Counted from the stretch's first letter, positions 31,762 through 40,888 are shown. The stretch: DNA of 64,000 nt from Streptomyces caeruleatus (GCF_001514235.1 NZ_KQ948937.1:131733-195732); one strand, 5' to 3'. Notes: a model not told the origin generated them from the sequence alone. Program-made: numbers and translations.

Positions 31762-32924
31762 TGCTCTCCGTCGTGATCGTCGCCGGCCTGCACGCGGACG
31801 CCCGCAGGGCGACCGTCGCCCAGCTGCTCGCCGACGTCCCCGACAGCGTCGTACTCCACCACGACCTCGCGACGGCCGCCGCGGGCACGGTCGTCCGCAC
31901 GATCCGCGACGCCACCGGCCTCGTCAGCACCGGCGAGGCCCCCCTCGTCAACGACTGCGCCTGCTGCGCCCTGCGCGAGGACCTGGTGCCGGAACTGCTC
32001 AGGATCCAGGAGGCCGGCGGCACCCGCATGGCGGTCGTCGAACTCTGGGACTCCGTCGAACCGAAGGCGATGGCCGAGGTGGTCACGGCCGGCGGACTCA
32101 CGCTCACCGGTGTGATCACCGCGGTCGACCCGGCACTGGTCCTGCCGTACCTGGGCAACGGCGACGACCTGGCCGAACGGGGCCTCGCGGCCGCGGCGAC
32201 CGACCAGCGCACGGTCGCCGACACCTTCGCCCGCCAACTCGAGTACGCCCCCGTCCTCGCCGTCACCGACTCCCCGGAGGCCGACGACGAGGACCGCGAG
32301 CTCCTGGCCCAACTCCACCCGACGGCCCGCCAGGTCCCCGTCACCTCCGACGACCTGACCGTGCCGCCACCCCGCAACCGCCCCCCGTCCCCCCTCGCCC
32401 GCGCGGCCCTGTCCGGCTTCGACGTCGAGTCGGCCGACGCGGCCCAGCACCCCGCCTGCGCCCTGCTCCCCGCCGAGGCCGACGCGCACGGCGTCAGCAC
32501 CGTCGTGTGGCACCGCCGCCGCCCCTTCCACCCCGAGCGCCTCTACGCGGCCCTGGAGGACCTGACCTGCGCGGCGGCCCGCAGCCGGGGCCGCTTCTGG
32601 CTGGCCGACAAACCGGACGTCCTGCTCCACTGGGACGCGGCGGGCGGCGCCCTGTGCGTGGAGAGCGCGGGCCCCTGGCTCGCCTCCCTCCCCGACGCGG
32701 CCTGGGACATGGTCCCCCCGATCCGCCGCGCCGCCGCCGCCCTCGACTGGCACCCCGAGCACGGCGACTGCTGCCAGCACCTGGTCTTCACGTCCCCCGC
32801 CCTCGACCGCGACGGCCTGGAGCGACTCCTCGAATCGTGCCTCCTCACCGACGCCGAGTACGCGGCCGGCCGCGACGCCTGGAAACAACTCCCACCCGCC
32901 TTCGACACCCTCCTGGAGGTCTGA
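31761..32924 (+). CDS. CobW/COG0523-like protein with degenerate P-loop
   Basis: 387 residues. The CxCC zinc motif (CACC, 66-69) and the C-terminal CobW domain mark it as a COG0523 member, which are zinc chaperones or metal allocators in zinc-starved cells. The Walker A site, normally GxxGxGKT, reads GLHADARRATVAQ near 9-21: the Gly-Lys-Thr is missing, so GTP binding is doubtful. It is in the Zur operon, overlapping rpmE2 by one base and followed 1 nt later by rpsR. Possible role: zinc handling without GTPase action, or a decaying paralogue. Confidence 0.9.
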   Translation: MLSVVIVAGLHADARRATVAQLLADVPDSVVLHHDLATAAAGTVVRTIRDATGLVSTGEAPLVNDCACCALREDLVPELLRIQEAGGTRMAVVELWDSVEPKAMAEVVTAGGLTLTGVITAVDPALVLPYLGNGDDLAERGLAAAATDQRTVADTFARQLEYAPVLAVTDSPEADDEDRELLAQLHPTARQVPVTSDDLTVPPPRNRPPSPLARAALSGFDVESADAAQHPACALLPAEADAHGVSTVVWHRRRPFHPERLYAALEDLTCAAARSRGRFWLADKPDVLLHWDAAGGALCVESAGPWLASLPDAAWDMVPPIRRAAAALDWHPEHGDCCQHLVFTSPALDRDGLERLLESCLLTDAEYAAGRDAWKQLPPAFDTLLEV

Positions 32925-32925
32925 C

Positions 32926-33159
32926 ATGCCCCGCCAGCCCAGCCGCAAGCCCATCAAGCCCCGCCCCAACCCCCTGGACCAGGCAGGCATCACCTACATC
33001 GACTACAAGGACACCGACCTCCTGCGCCGCTTCCTCTCCGACCGAGGCAAGATCCGCAGCCGCCGAGTCACCCGAGTGACGTCCCAACAGCAGCGCGACC
33101 TGGCCAAGGCCATCAAGAACGCCAGAGAAATGGCCCTCCTCCCCTACGCCACCCGCTGA
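32926..33159 (+). CDS. rpsR: 30S ribosomal protein S18, zinc-independent paralogue
   Basis: 77 residues with the S18 core ITYIDYKDTDLLRRFLSDRGKI and TSQQQRDLAKAIKNAREMALLPYATR. It lacks Cys residues and is the last gene of the zinc-stress operon. A GCCCGC/GCGGGC stem at 33172-33187 follows. Confidence 0.95.
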   Translation: MPRQPSRKPIKPRPNPLDQAGITYIDYKDTDLLRRFLSDRGKIRSRRVTRVTSQQQRDLAKAIKNAREMALLPYATR

Positions 33160-33171
33160 GCCCCCGGACAA

Positions 33172-33187
33172 GCCCGCAGCGGCGGGC
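33172..33187 (+). terminator. Short hairpin after rpsR
   Basis: GCCCGC (33172-33177) pairs with GCGGGC (33182-33187) around a 4-nt loop, 12 bp past the rpsR stop. It may end the zinc-stress transcript. Confidence 0.5.
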
Positions 33188-33281
33188 CTCTACACGGAGG
33201 ACCGCCGCAGGCATCTCCCCCACGCCCCCGGAACCCAGACCCGCCCCCATACGTCACAGGAGTAACCACAGGAACACCCCG

Positions 33282-33313
33282 CGTGCACGTGCATCCGCTC
33301 ATGCACGTGCACG
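33282..33313. promoter_or_regulatory. GTGCAC palindrome before the DUF397 gene
   Basis: Perfect 13-bp inverted repeat CGTGCACGTGCAT / ATGCACGTGCACG with a 6-nt centre, 56 bp before the DUF397 start. Its right half extends as ATGCACGTGCACGTGA, which recurs exactly at 34311-34326 before the divergent ATPase gene. Probably the binding site of the neighbouring XRE regulator. Confidence 0.75.
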
Positions 33314-33369
33314 TGAAACAGAGCTATGATCCGGAAGCAGTTGACCGCCGCACCACCGGGGAGCGATCT

Positions 33370-33612
33370 GTGGACCACGACGTGTACAACGGCATGGCAG
33401 CCACGGATCTGAACGGCGTGGCCTGGCAGAAGAGCAGGCACAGCAACTCGCAGGGCTCCTGCGTCGAATTCGCCCGCCTGCCCGGCGGAGACGTGGCGGT
33501 ACGCAATTCACGCTTCCCCGACGGCCCGGCGCTCGTCTACACCCGAGCCGAGATCGAGGCCATGCTCCTGGGTATCAAGGACGGCGAGTTCGACCACTTG
33601 GTCGTCGGCTGA
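33370..33612 (+). CDS. DUF397 protein
   Basis: 80 residues with the DUF397 signature: WQKSRHSNSQGSCVEFARLPGGDVAVRNSRFPDGPALVYT. Such small proteins partner with XRE/DUF5753 regulators in Streptomyces and are thought to modulate development and antibiotic production (WhiJ and AbaA-like loci). The GTG at 33370 has GGGGAG 6 nt upstream. Confidence 0.92.
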   Translation: MDHDVYNGMAATDLNGVAWQKSRHSNSQGSCVEFARLPGGDVAVRNSRFPDGPALVYTRAEIEAMLLGIKDGEFDHLVVG

Positions 33613-33696
33613 ACAAAGCGCCCCACCCACCCGCATCCGAACACCGGGCGCGGGTGGCGCGCGTAGACCCAAGTCGCCGACAGCCGCCCTGCCGCG

Positions 33697-34221
33697 TCAC
33701 TCTCCCGAGGCCCTCAGCACGGTCCCACCGGCCGGAAGCATGAACAACGCCCAGACGACCTTCCCGCTGAGCGCCCCGGCCAACGGCTGCCACCCCCAGC
33801 TGTCACTGAAGGAGTCCACAAGGAACAACCCCCGCCCGGACTCCGCGGAGAAGTCGTCGGAATCGCGCGCGACAGGACTGTCATGACTGGGATCGCGCAC
33901 CGCGCACACCAGCCGCTCGGTCCACCGCATCAAATGCAGCCGCACAGGCGGCGGCACCTGATCGCACTCCCGCTGCGCCCCCGCCGGCAACGCATGGCGC
34001 AGGGCATTGGTCACCAACTCGGAGACGACCAGACACACATCGTCGAACCGGTCGCCCAGTTCCCACTGTTCCAGCGTCCGGCGCGTGAACTTCCGCGCCT
34101 CACGCACCGCTTCATAGCGGGCGGGCAGAGCACAGGAGGCGGCATTGGAGACAGCTGCGGGATCCAGCGGCGGAAGGCCCTGCCGTAACGGCTGGAGCAT
34201 GGTCGATCCATTCGTCCCCAT
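33697..34221 (-). CDS. Anti-sigma type ATP-binding protein (HATPase_c)
   Basis: 174 residues. The N-box VVSELVTNALRHALP and the later SGRGLFLVDSFSDSWGW loop are those of RsbW/SpoIIAB-like histidine-kinase-fold ATPases. No phosphoacceptor or sensor domain is present. In DUF397/XRE loci these proteins are usual third partners. The ATG at 34221 has GGGAG 8 nt upstream. The 16-bp GTGCAC element at 34311 lies in its promoter region. Confidence 0.9.
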   Translation of the reverse strand: MGTNGSTMLQPLRQGLPPLDPAAVSNAASCALPARYEAVREARKFTRRTLEQWELGDRFDDVCLVVSELVTNALRHALPAGAQRECDQVPPPVRLHLMRWTERLVCAVRDPSHDSPVARDSDDFSAESGRGLFLVDSFSDSWGWQPLAGALSGKVVWALFMLPAGGTVLRASGE

Positions 34222-34310
34222 GCGAGGCACTCCCGGGAGTTCGCGGTCGTTGCGATGCAGCGGTTGCGCGGGACCATGGTTTCCGATGCGCAGAGCAGAT
34301 GCAAGGGCAG

Positions 34311-34326
34311 ATGCACGTGCACGTGA
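34311..34326. promoter_or_regulatory. Second copy of the GTGCAC element before the ATPase gene
   Basis: ATGCACGTGCACGTGA, identical over 16 bp to 33301-33316. It lies 90 bp upstream of the ATPase start, between the ATPase gene and the XRE regulator gene. Two copies before two linked genes point to one regulator. Confidence 0.7.
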
Positions 34327-34508
34327 CCGAATTGGACGCTCCCGTACCGCTTGTTGGCCATTTTTTCCGCCAACTTCAACCGCTTTCCAGGTCGGCCACC
34401 TGTCAGTAACCCTTGTCTTCTTTCCATATCTGTAATCGGACGAGTACTGCTCGAAGTGATTTAGTGGCAGACTGCGGGCCCTGAAGACGGTTGGGGAGGC
34501 TGGCGAAC

Positions 34509-35372
34509 GTGAGCGCGGGAGAGCCCGGATCGGTGGTGCGGCGCATGCTGCTCGGCTCGCAACTGAGGCGACTGCGGGAAGCGCGCGGGATCACGCGCGA
34601 GGCGGCGGGTTACTCCATCCGCGCCTCCGAGTCGAAGATCAGCCGGATGGAGCTGGGCCGGGTGAGCTTCAAGACGCGAGACGTCGAGGACCTGCTGACG
34701 CTCTACGGCATCACGGACGAGCAGGAGCGCGCCTCGCTCCTCTCCCTCGCCCGCGAGGCCAACGTGGCGGGCTGGTGGCACAGTTACTCCGACGTCCTGC
34801 CCAGCTGGTTCCCCACCTACGTCGGCCTGGAGGGCGCCGCCAGCCTCATCAGGGCCTACGAAGTGCAGTTCGTGCACGGCCTGTTGCAGACGCAGGCGTA
34901 CGCCCGCGCGGTCGTCAAACGTGGCATGAGGGGCGCGAGCGCGGCCGACGTCGAAAAGCGCGTGGCGCTGCGCCTGGAGCGGCAGAAGTACCTGCTCGAC
35001 GACAGCGGCGCCCCCGAGTTCCACATCGTCCTGGACGAGGCCGCCCTGCGCCGCCCGTACGGCGACCGCGAGGTGATGCGCGGCCAGCTCCAGCACCTGA
35101 TCGAGATCTCCCAGCGCCCCAACGTACGGCTCCAGATCATGCCGTTCAGCTTCGGCGGCCACTCCGGTGAGTCCGGCGCCTTCACGATCCTCAGCTTCCC
35201 CGAGTCAGACCTCTCCGACGTCGTCTACCTGGAGCAGCTCACCAGCGCGCTCTATCTCGACAAGCACGAGGACGTCACCCAGTACGAGACGGCGCTGAAG
35301 GAGCTCCAGCAGGACAGCCCGGGACCGGACGAGAGCCGGGATCTTCTCAGGGGTCTCCTCCAACTCTCTTGA
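34509..35372 (+). CDS. XRE-family regulator with DUF5753 domain
   Basis: 287 residues. An N-terminal lambda-repressor-like helix-turn-helix (LRRLREARGITREAAGYSIRASESKISRMELG, about 15-50) is followed by the DUF5753 domain (WFPTYVGLEGAASLIRAYEVQFVHGLLQTQAYARAV to the end). With DUF397 and ATPase neighbours it forms the regulator trio of the whiJ/abaA type. The GTG at 34509 is supported by GGGGAGG 9 nt upstream; an earlier TTG in frame has none. Confidence 0.93.
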   Translation: MSAGEPGSVVRRMLLGSQLRRLREARGITREAAGYSIRASESKISRMELGRVSFKTRDVEDLLTLYGITDEQERASLLSLAREANVAGWWHSYSDVLPSWFPTYVGLEGAASLIRAYEVQFVHGLLQTQAYARAVVKRGMRGASAADVEKRVALRLERQKYLLDDSGAPEFHIVLDEAALRRPYGDREVMRGQLQHLIEISQRPNVRLQIMPFSFGGHSGESGAFTILSFPESDLSDVVYLEQLTSALYLDKHEDVTQYETALKELQQDSPGPDESRDLLRGLLQLS

Positions 35373-35434
35373 AACACAAGTACGATGACGTGTGATCAGA
35401 CCGTGAAGACGATCAACGCCGAGCGAGGGATCAC

Positions 35435-36895
35435 ATGTCGTCCTACTTCACCGACCTGGCTCAGCAGTACATCGACGGTGAGTGGCGCCCGGGCTCAGGC
35501 TCCTGGGACATCATCGACTTCAACCCGTACGACGGCGAGAAGCTGGCGTCGATCACCATAGCCACGGTCGACGAGGTCGACGACGCCTACCAGGCGGCCG
35601 CCCGCGCGCAGAAGCAGTGGGGCGCCACCAACCCGTACGCCCGCCGTGCCGTCTTCGAGAAGGCGCTGCGCCTGATAGAGGACCGCGAGCAGGAGATCAC
35701 CGAGGCGATCATCGCCGAGCTCGGCGGCACCCGGCTGAAGGCGGCCTTCGAGCTCCACCTCGCCAAGGAGTTCCTGCGCGAGGCGGTCCACCTGGCGCTG
35801 CGCCCCGAGGGCAAGATCATCCCGTCCCCGACGGACGGCAAGGAGAACCGCGTCTACCGGGTCCCGGTCGGCGTCGTGGGCGTGATCAGCCCCTTCAACT
35901 TCCCCTTCCTCCTCTCGATCAAGTCGGTCGCCCCGGCCCTCGCGCTCGGCAACGCCGTGGTCCTCAAGCCGCACCAGAACACCCCGGTCTGCGGCGGCAC
36001 CCTGGTCGCGAAGATCTTCGAGGACGCGGGCCTCCCGGCCGGCCTGCTGAACGTCGTCGTCACGGACATCGCGGAGATCGGCGACGCCTTCATCGAGCAC
36101 CCGGTCCCGAAGGTCATCTCCTTCACCGGCTCCGACAAGGTCGGCCGCCATGTCGCCACCGTCTGCGCCTCCCTCTTCAAGCGCTCGGTCCTCGAACTCG
36201 GCGGCAACAGCGCGCTCGTGGTCCTCGACGACGCCGACATCGACTACGCGGTCGACGCGGCGGTCTTCAGCCGCTACGTCCACCAGGGCCAGGTCTGCAT
36301 GGCCGCCAACCGGGTCCTGGTGGACCGCTCGGTGGCGGACGAGTTCACCGAGAAGTTCGTCGCCAAGGTGCGGACCCTCAAGGCGGGCGACCCGCGCGAC
36401 CCCGAGACCGTCATCGGCCCGGTGATCAACTCCTCGCAGGCGGACGCCCTTTCGGCCACGGTGGAGCAGGCCATCGCCGAGGGCGCGACGGCCCTGGTGC
36501 ACGGCACGACGACGGACAACCTCGTCGAGCCCTCGGTCCTCACCGGAGTGCCCGCCGGCTCCCCCCTGCTGCGGCAGGAGGTCTTCGGCCCGGTCGCCTT
36601 CCTCATCTCGTTCGACGGCGAGGAGGAGGCCGTACGCCTCGTCAACGACACCCCGTACGGCCTGAGCGGCGCCGTCCACACGGCGAACGTCGAGCGCGGC
36701 GTGAACTTCGCCAAGCAGATCGACACCGGCATGTTCCATGTGAACGACGGCACGGTCCACGACGAGCCGATCGTCCCCTTCGGCGGCGAGAAGCACTCCG
36801 GCCTCGGCCGCCTGAACGGCGAGACGATGCTGGACTCGTTCACGACGATCAAGTGGATCTCGGTGCAGCACGGCCGGAGCGGGTTCCCGTTCTGA
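35435..36895 (+). CDS. Aldehyde dehydrogenase family protein
   Basis: 486 residues, NAD(P)-dependent oxidation of an aldehyde to an acid. The key residues are present: Glu254 in LELGGN and Cys288 in QGQVCMA, along with GVVGVISPFNFPFLLS for coenzyme binding and the C-terminal PFGGEKHSGLGRLNG. The overall pattern resembles benzaldehyde or vanillin dehydrogenase types rather than betaine aldehyde ones, but the substrate is open. Confidence 0.93.
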   Translation: MSSYFTDLAQQYIDGEWRPGSGSWDIIDFNPYDGEKLASITIATVDEVDDAYQAAARAQKQWGATNPYARRAVFEKALRLIEDREQEITEAIIAELGGTRLKAAFELHLAKEFLREAVHLALRPEGKIIPSPTDGKENRVYRVPVGVVGVISPFNFPFLLSIKSVAPALALGNAVVLKPHQNTPVCGGTLVAKIFEDAGLPAGLLNVVVTDIAEIGDAFIEHPVPKVISFTGSDKVGRHVATVCASLFKRSVLELGGNSALVVLDDADIDYAVDAAVFSRYVHQGQVCMAANRVLVDRSVADEFTEKFVAKVRTLKAGDPRDPETVIGPVINSSQADALSATVEQAIAEGATALVHGTTTDNLVEPSVLTGVPAGSPLLRQEVFGPVAFLISFDGEEEAVRLVNDTPYGLSGAVHTANVERGVNFAKQIDTGMFHVNDGTVHDEPIVPFGGEKHSGLGRLNGETMLDSFTTIKWISVQHGRSGFPF

Positions 36896-36943
36896 GGCTT
36901 CCTGGCCGCTCCCGCCGCGGACCCAGGTCATAACCTGGACCGC

Positions 36944-37585
36944 ATGTCAGCGATCCGTCTCCTCGTGCTCGGCGCGGTCCGTATGCACGGCCGCGCCCAC
37001 GGCTACCAGGTGCGCAACGACCTGGAGTACTGGGGTGCGCACGACTGGTCCAACGCCAAGCCCGGCTCGATCTACCACGCGCTCAAGCAGATGGCGAAGC
37101 AGGGCCTGCTGCACGCGCACGAGATCGCGCCGTCCACGGCCGGCGGCCCCCCGCGCACGGAGTACGAACTCACGGACGCGGGCACCGAGGAGTACTTCAC
37201 GCTGCTGCGTGACGCGCTGGTCACCTACGACCAGCGCGGAGACGTGAAGACGGCCGCCCTCGGCTTCATGGTCGACCTGCCGAGGGCCGAGGCCGTGACG
37301 CTGCTGAAGGAGCGGACCCGGCGGATCGAGGAGTGGCGGGCCTCCGTCGTGGCCCACTACGTGCCCGAGGACGGGCCCGGGCAGCTCGGTCACATCGGCG
37401 AGATCATGAACATGTGGGTCCACACGGCGGACTCCGAGCGGGACTGGACCAGCGGGCTGATCGAGCGGCTCCAAGGGGGCGCCTACACCTTCGCCGACGA
37501 GGGGGATCCGTTCGTCGGCGTGCTGGCCGAGGACGAGGAGAACCCGTACGCGACGGGGGAGTCCCATCCCGGGGATGCCCTCTAA
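36944..37585 (+). CDS. PadR-family regulator
   Basis: 213 residues. The winged helix opens with IRLLVLGAVRMHGRAHGYQVRNDLEYWG and PGSIYHALKQMAKQGLLHAHE, and a C-terminal helical dimerisation domain follows. PadR proteins repress linked transporters or enzymes, and the palindromes immediately downstream lie before the ABC genes. It probably represses itself and the ABC operon. Confidence 0.93.
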   Translation: MSAIRLLVLGAVRMHGRAHGYQVRNDLEYWGAHDWSNAKPGSIYHALKQMAKQGLLHAHEIAPSTAGGPPRTEYELTDAGTEEYFTLLRDALVTYDQRGDVKTAALGFMVDLPRAEAVTLLKERTRRIEEWRASVVAHYVPEDGPGQLGHIGEIMNMWVHTADSERDWTSGLIERLQGGAYTFADEGDPFVGVLAEDEENPYATGESHPGDAL

Positions 37586-37643
37586 TCAACTTTGACCAAT
37601 CCCAGGCGCTGGTCTACTTTGAGTTTGTAGTCAAGTTTGACTA
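37586..37643. promoter_or_regulatory. PadR-type operator region before the ABC genes
   Basis: TAGTCAA-GT-TTGACTA (37628-37643) is a perfect palindrome 14 bp before the ABC ATPase start. A looser TCAACTTTGA element lies at about 37586. Placed between PadR and its likely target, both overlap the expected promoter. Confidence 0.65.
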
Positions 37644-37657
37644 GCGAGGGGGTCTCA

Positions 37658-38657
37658 GTGGCCGACGCGGCGATCACCGTCGAAAGGGCACGCAAGAAGT
37701 ACGGCGGCAAGGCCGGAAAGAACGCACTGGACGGGCTCGACCTCACGGTCGCGCGCGGCACCGTGCACGCAGTGCTCGGCCCGAGCGGCGCGGGCAAGAC
37801 AACCCTGGTCCGGATCCTGTCCACCCTGCTGCGGCCGGACAGCGGCCGGGTCGAGGTGGCCGGACACGACGTGGTGCGCCAGGCGTACGAGGTGCGCCTG
37901 CGCATCGGTCTGCTCGGCCAGCACGCGGCCGTGGACGAGGAGTTGGGCGGCCGGCAGAACCTGGAGATGTTCGGCCGCCTCCACCACCTCGGCGCCCGCC
38001 ACGCGCGCGTGCGCGCCGACGAACTGCTGGAGCGCTTCGGGCTCGCCGACACCGGCCGCAAGCCGGTCAGGCAGTACAGCGGCGGCATGCGCCGTCGGCT
38101 GGATCTGGCGGCGTCCCTCATCACCGACCCGGAGGTGCTCTTCCTGGACGAACCCACCACCGCCTCGACCCTCCCCCACTCTCGAACTCCGCTCGAGCGG
38201 GGGGACCCCCAGGCCGCACCGAGGTCTGGTCCGCGGTCCGCTCCTGGTCGGCGGCGGCACCACGGTCCTGCTCACCACCCAGTACCTGGAGGAGGCCGAC
38301 CAGCTCGCCGACCGCATCTCGGTCGTCGACGCCGGCCGCGTGATCGCCGACGGCACGGCGGACCAGCTCAAGGCGCTGACCGGCGGCTCCCGCATCGACG
38401 TCGTCCTGCGGGACGCCGGACAGCTCGGCGCGGCCGTCGCCCTGCTGCCCGTACCGAAGGACGTCATCTCCGTCGACCCCGACCGGCGCCTGCTCAGCGC
38501 CTCGGTCACCGACCGGATGGCGGCGCTCTCCGGCGTCGTACGGGCCCTGGAGGCCGCCGGAATCGAGGCGGAGGACGTCGCGCTGCGCCGGCCGACGCTC
38601 GACGAGGTGTTCCTGCACCTCACGGGGGACGAGCACCGAGTGAAGGAGCCCGCATGA
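37658..38657 (+). pseudogene. ABC transporter ATPase (DrrA-like), frameshifted
   Basis: The GTG at 37658 has GAGGGGG 6 nt upstream. Walker A GPSGAGKTT, the signature QYSGGMRRR and Walker B LFLDEPTT are read in the first frame. Then frames change twice: a G is missing at about 38162 (expected TTGLD) and a C at about 38244 (expected RSLVGGG), each a -1 shift. Between them an extra 42-nt hairpin-forming segment adds about 14 codons in frame. The rest (TTVLLTTQYLEEADQLADRIS to the stop at 38657) is normal DrrA-like sequence. Either a decayed gene or sequencing error. Confidence 0.85.
38172..38211 (+). repeat. GC-rich hairpin insertion inside the ABC ATPase gene
   Basis: CCCCCACTCTCGA is followed by a short loop and TCGAGCGGGGGGA, forming a strong stem; it lies between GLDP and GRTEVW codons where other family members have none. 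It looks like a short palindromic element I know from Streptomyces intergenic DNA. It keeps the reading frame by itself. Confidence 0.7.
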
Positions 38658-39413
38658 GCATGAGCGCCCACGCCCTGACCGACTCCTGGACCATGACCCG
38701 CCGCGAACTCGCCCACTGGGCACGGCAGCCCGTGCAGGTCGTGGTCAACCTGGTCTTCCCCGTGATGCTGCTGCTGATGTTCGGCTACCTCGTCGGCGGC
38801 GGCCGGGGTTCGAGGGCTCCTACATCGACTACCTCCTGCCCGGCATGCTCGCGCTCACCATGGCCTTCGGCCTGGAGGGCACGATGATCGCGGCACCCAG
38901 GACCTCAACAAGGGCGTCGTGGACCGCTTCCGGTCCATGCCGATGGCCAACGGGGCGGTGCTGGTGGGCCGTTCGGCGGTCGACATGCTCCAGTCGGCGC
39001 TGGCCGTTTTCGTCCTCATGGGCGTCGGGTACGCACTGGGCTGGCGCCCCGACGGCGGCCCGGGGGCCTTCCTGGGCGCCGTGGGACTGCTCCTGCTCTT
39101 CCGCTTCGCCATGCTGAGGGTCGGCATCTACCTGGCGCTGGTGGCCGGGAAGCCGGAGATGGTCCAGGCGGTGCAGATCCTGGTCTGGCCGGTCGGCTTC
39201 CTCTCCAACGCCCTGGCCCTGCCCGGCTCCATGCCCGGCTGGCTGGGCACGGTCGTCGAGTCGAACCCGATGTCCCAGACGGCGACGGCCCTACGGGACC
39301 TGTTCGGCGGCACGGCCGCCGACACCGTCGGGGCGGCGATCATCTGGCCGCTGGTACTGCTCGCGGTGTTCTTCCCGCTCGCGGTACGGCGGTTCGCCCG
39401 CCTCAGCCGCTAG
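38654..39413 (+). pseudogene. ABC-2 type permease (DrrB-like), frameshifted
   Basis: The ATG overlaps the ATPase stop by 4 bp. The start (TDSWTMTRRELAHWARQPVQ and the first membrane helix) is in one frame. A base is missing at about 38808 (expected GFEGSYIDYLLPGML) and another at about 38894 (expected AATQDLNKG), giving two -1 shifts. The last frame carries VVDRFRSMPMANGAVLVGRS and the remaining helices to RRFARLSR. Together with the ATPase it would export a hydrophobic drug; as written neither gene is intact. Confidence 0.85.
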
Positions 39414-39431
39414 CCACCGCCCGGCCGCCGC

Positions 39432-40853
39432 CTAGTGATGGAAGCCGGTGGCCGCCCCCTTGTCCTCGGTGAAGGGGCGCGGCTGCCGGCGCAGCTCCGG
39501 CAGCACCCGGCCCAGGTCCTCCAGGAACAGCTCGCCGAGGTCCTCGGAGAAGCCGTTGCGGCAGACGACCCGCAGCACCGACAGATCCTCCCGGTTCGGC
39601 GGGAAGGTGTACGCCGGGACCAGCCAGCCCTTCTCCCGCAGCCGCCGCGAGACGTCGAAGACGTCGTACGCCCGCACGTCCGGGGCCGTCGTGAAGGCGA
39701 ACACCGGCAGCTCGTCACCCCTGGTCAGCAGGCGGAAGTCACCCAGCTTCGCCACGGCGTCGGCGACCCTTCGCGCCACGTCCCGCGAGGCCTGCTGCAC
39801 CGCCCGGTACCCCTCCTGGCCCAGCCGCAGGAACGAGTAGTACTGCGCCACGACCTGGGCACCCGGCCGGGAGAAGTTCAGCGCGAAGGTCGGCATGTCG
39901 CCGCCCAGGTAGTTGACGCGGAAGACGAGCTCCTCCGGCAGCGCCGCCCGGTCCCGCCACAGCGCCCAGCCGACCCCCGGGTAGACCAGCCCGTACTTGT
40001 GCCCCGAGGTGTTGATCGAGGCGACCCTCGGCAGCCGGAAGTCCCACACCAGGTCCTCGTCGAGGAAGGGCGCCACCATCGCGCCGGACGCGCCGTCGAC
40101 ATGCACCGGGACGTCCAGCCCGGTGCGCTCCTGGAGGGCGTCCAGAGCCGCGCACAGGTCCGCCACCGGCTCGTACGAACCGTCGAAGGTCGAGCCCAGG
40201 ATCCCGACGACCCCGATGGTGTTCTCGTCGCACAGCTCGGCCGCCGCCCCCGGATCGAGATGGAACCGCTCGCCCTCCATCGGGACCAGGCGGGGCTCGA
40301 CCTCCCAGAAGTTGCAGAACTTCTCCCAGCAGACCTGGACGTTGACCCCCATCACCAGGTTCGGGCGGGCACCCGGGTACCGGTCGGCGTTGCGCGTGGC
40401 CCAGCGCCGCTTCAGCGCCATCCCGGCGAGCATGCACGCCTCGCTCGACCCGGTCGTCGAACAGCCCACGGCCGCCGCCGGGTCCGGCGCGTTCCACAGG
40501 TCGGCGAGCATCGCCACACAGCGCCGTTCCAGCTCGGCGGTGCGCGGGTACTCGTCCTTGTCGATCATGTTCTTGTCCCGGCACTCCGCCATCAGCACCC
40601 CGGCCTGCGGCTCCATCCATGTGGTGACGAAAGTGGCCAGATTGAGCCGGGAGTTGCCGTCCAGCATCAGCTCGTCGTGGACCAGCTGGTATGCCGTCGA
40701 CGGTGACAGGGGCGCGTCCGGCAGCCGATGCGTGGGCGGGGCCTCGGTCATGCCGCTGACCGGGTTCGTCTCGCCGTAGAACGGGTTGACCGCGAGCCTG
40801 CGCCCGCCGCCCTTGTCGTCCGGTGCTTCGCTGTTCCCAGGATGCAGTGGCAT
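39432..40853 (-). CDS. gadB: Glutamate decarboxylase
   Basis: 473 residues. A PLP enzyme converting glutamate to GABA and CO2. Lys286 in TSGHKYGLVYPGVGW binds the cofactor, with HVDGASG (the Asp pairing with the pyridine nitrogen) upstream and CSTTGSSEACMLAG near the phosphate. The N-terminal FYGETNPVSGM and C-terminal domains are complete. GABA production protects against acid and feeds nitrogen metabolism. Divergent from tipA with 89 bp between. Confidence 0.96.
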   Translation of the reverse strand: MPLHPGNSEAPDDKGGGRRLAVNPFYGETNPVSGMTEAPPTHRLPDAPLSPSTAYQLVHDELMLDGNSRLNLATFVTTWMEPQAGVLMAECRDKNMIDKDEYPRTAELERRCVAMLADLWNAPDPAAAVGCSTTGSSEACMLAGMALKRRWATRNADRYPGARPNLVMGVNVQVCWEKFCNFWEVEPRLVPMEGERFHLDPGAAAELCDENTIGVVGILGSTFDGSYEPVADLCAALDALQERTGLDVPVHVDGASGAMVAPFLDEDLVWDFRLPRVASINTSGHKYGLVYPGVGWALWRDRAALPEELVFRVNYLGGDMPTFALNFSRPGAQVVAQYYSFLRLGQEGYRAVQQASRDVARRVADAVAKLGDFRLLTRGDELPVFAFTTAPDVRAYDVFDVSRRLREKGWLVPAYTFPPNREDLSVLRVVCRNGFSEDLGELFLEDLGRVLPELRRQPRPFTEDKGAATGFHH

Positions 40854-40888
40854 GCATACGACGGTAGGTCCGGACCGCCGGGCTTGCA

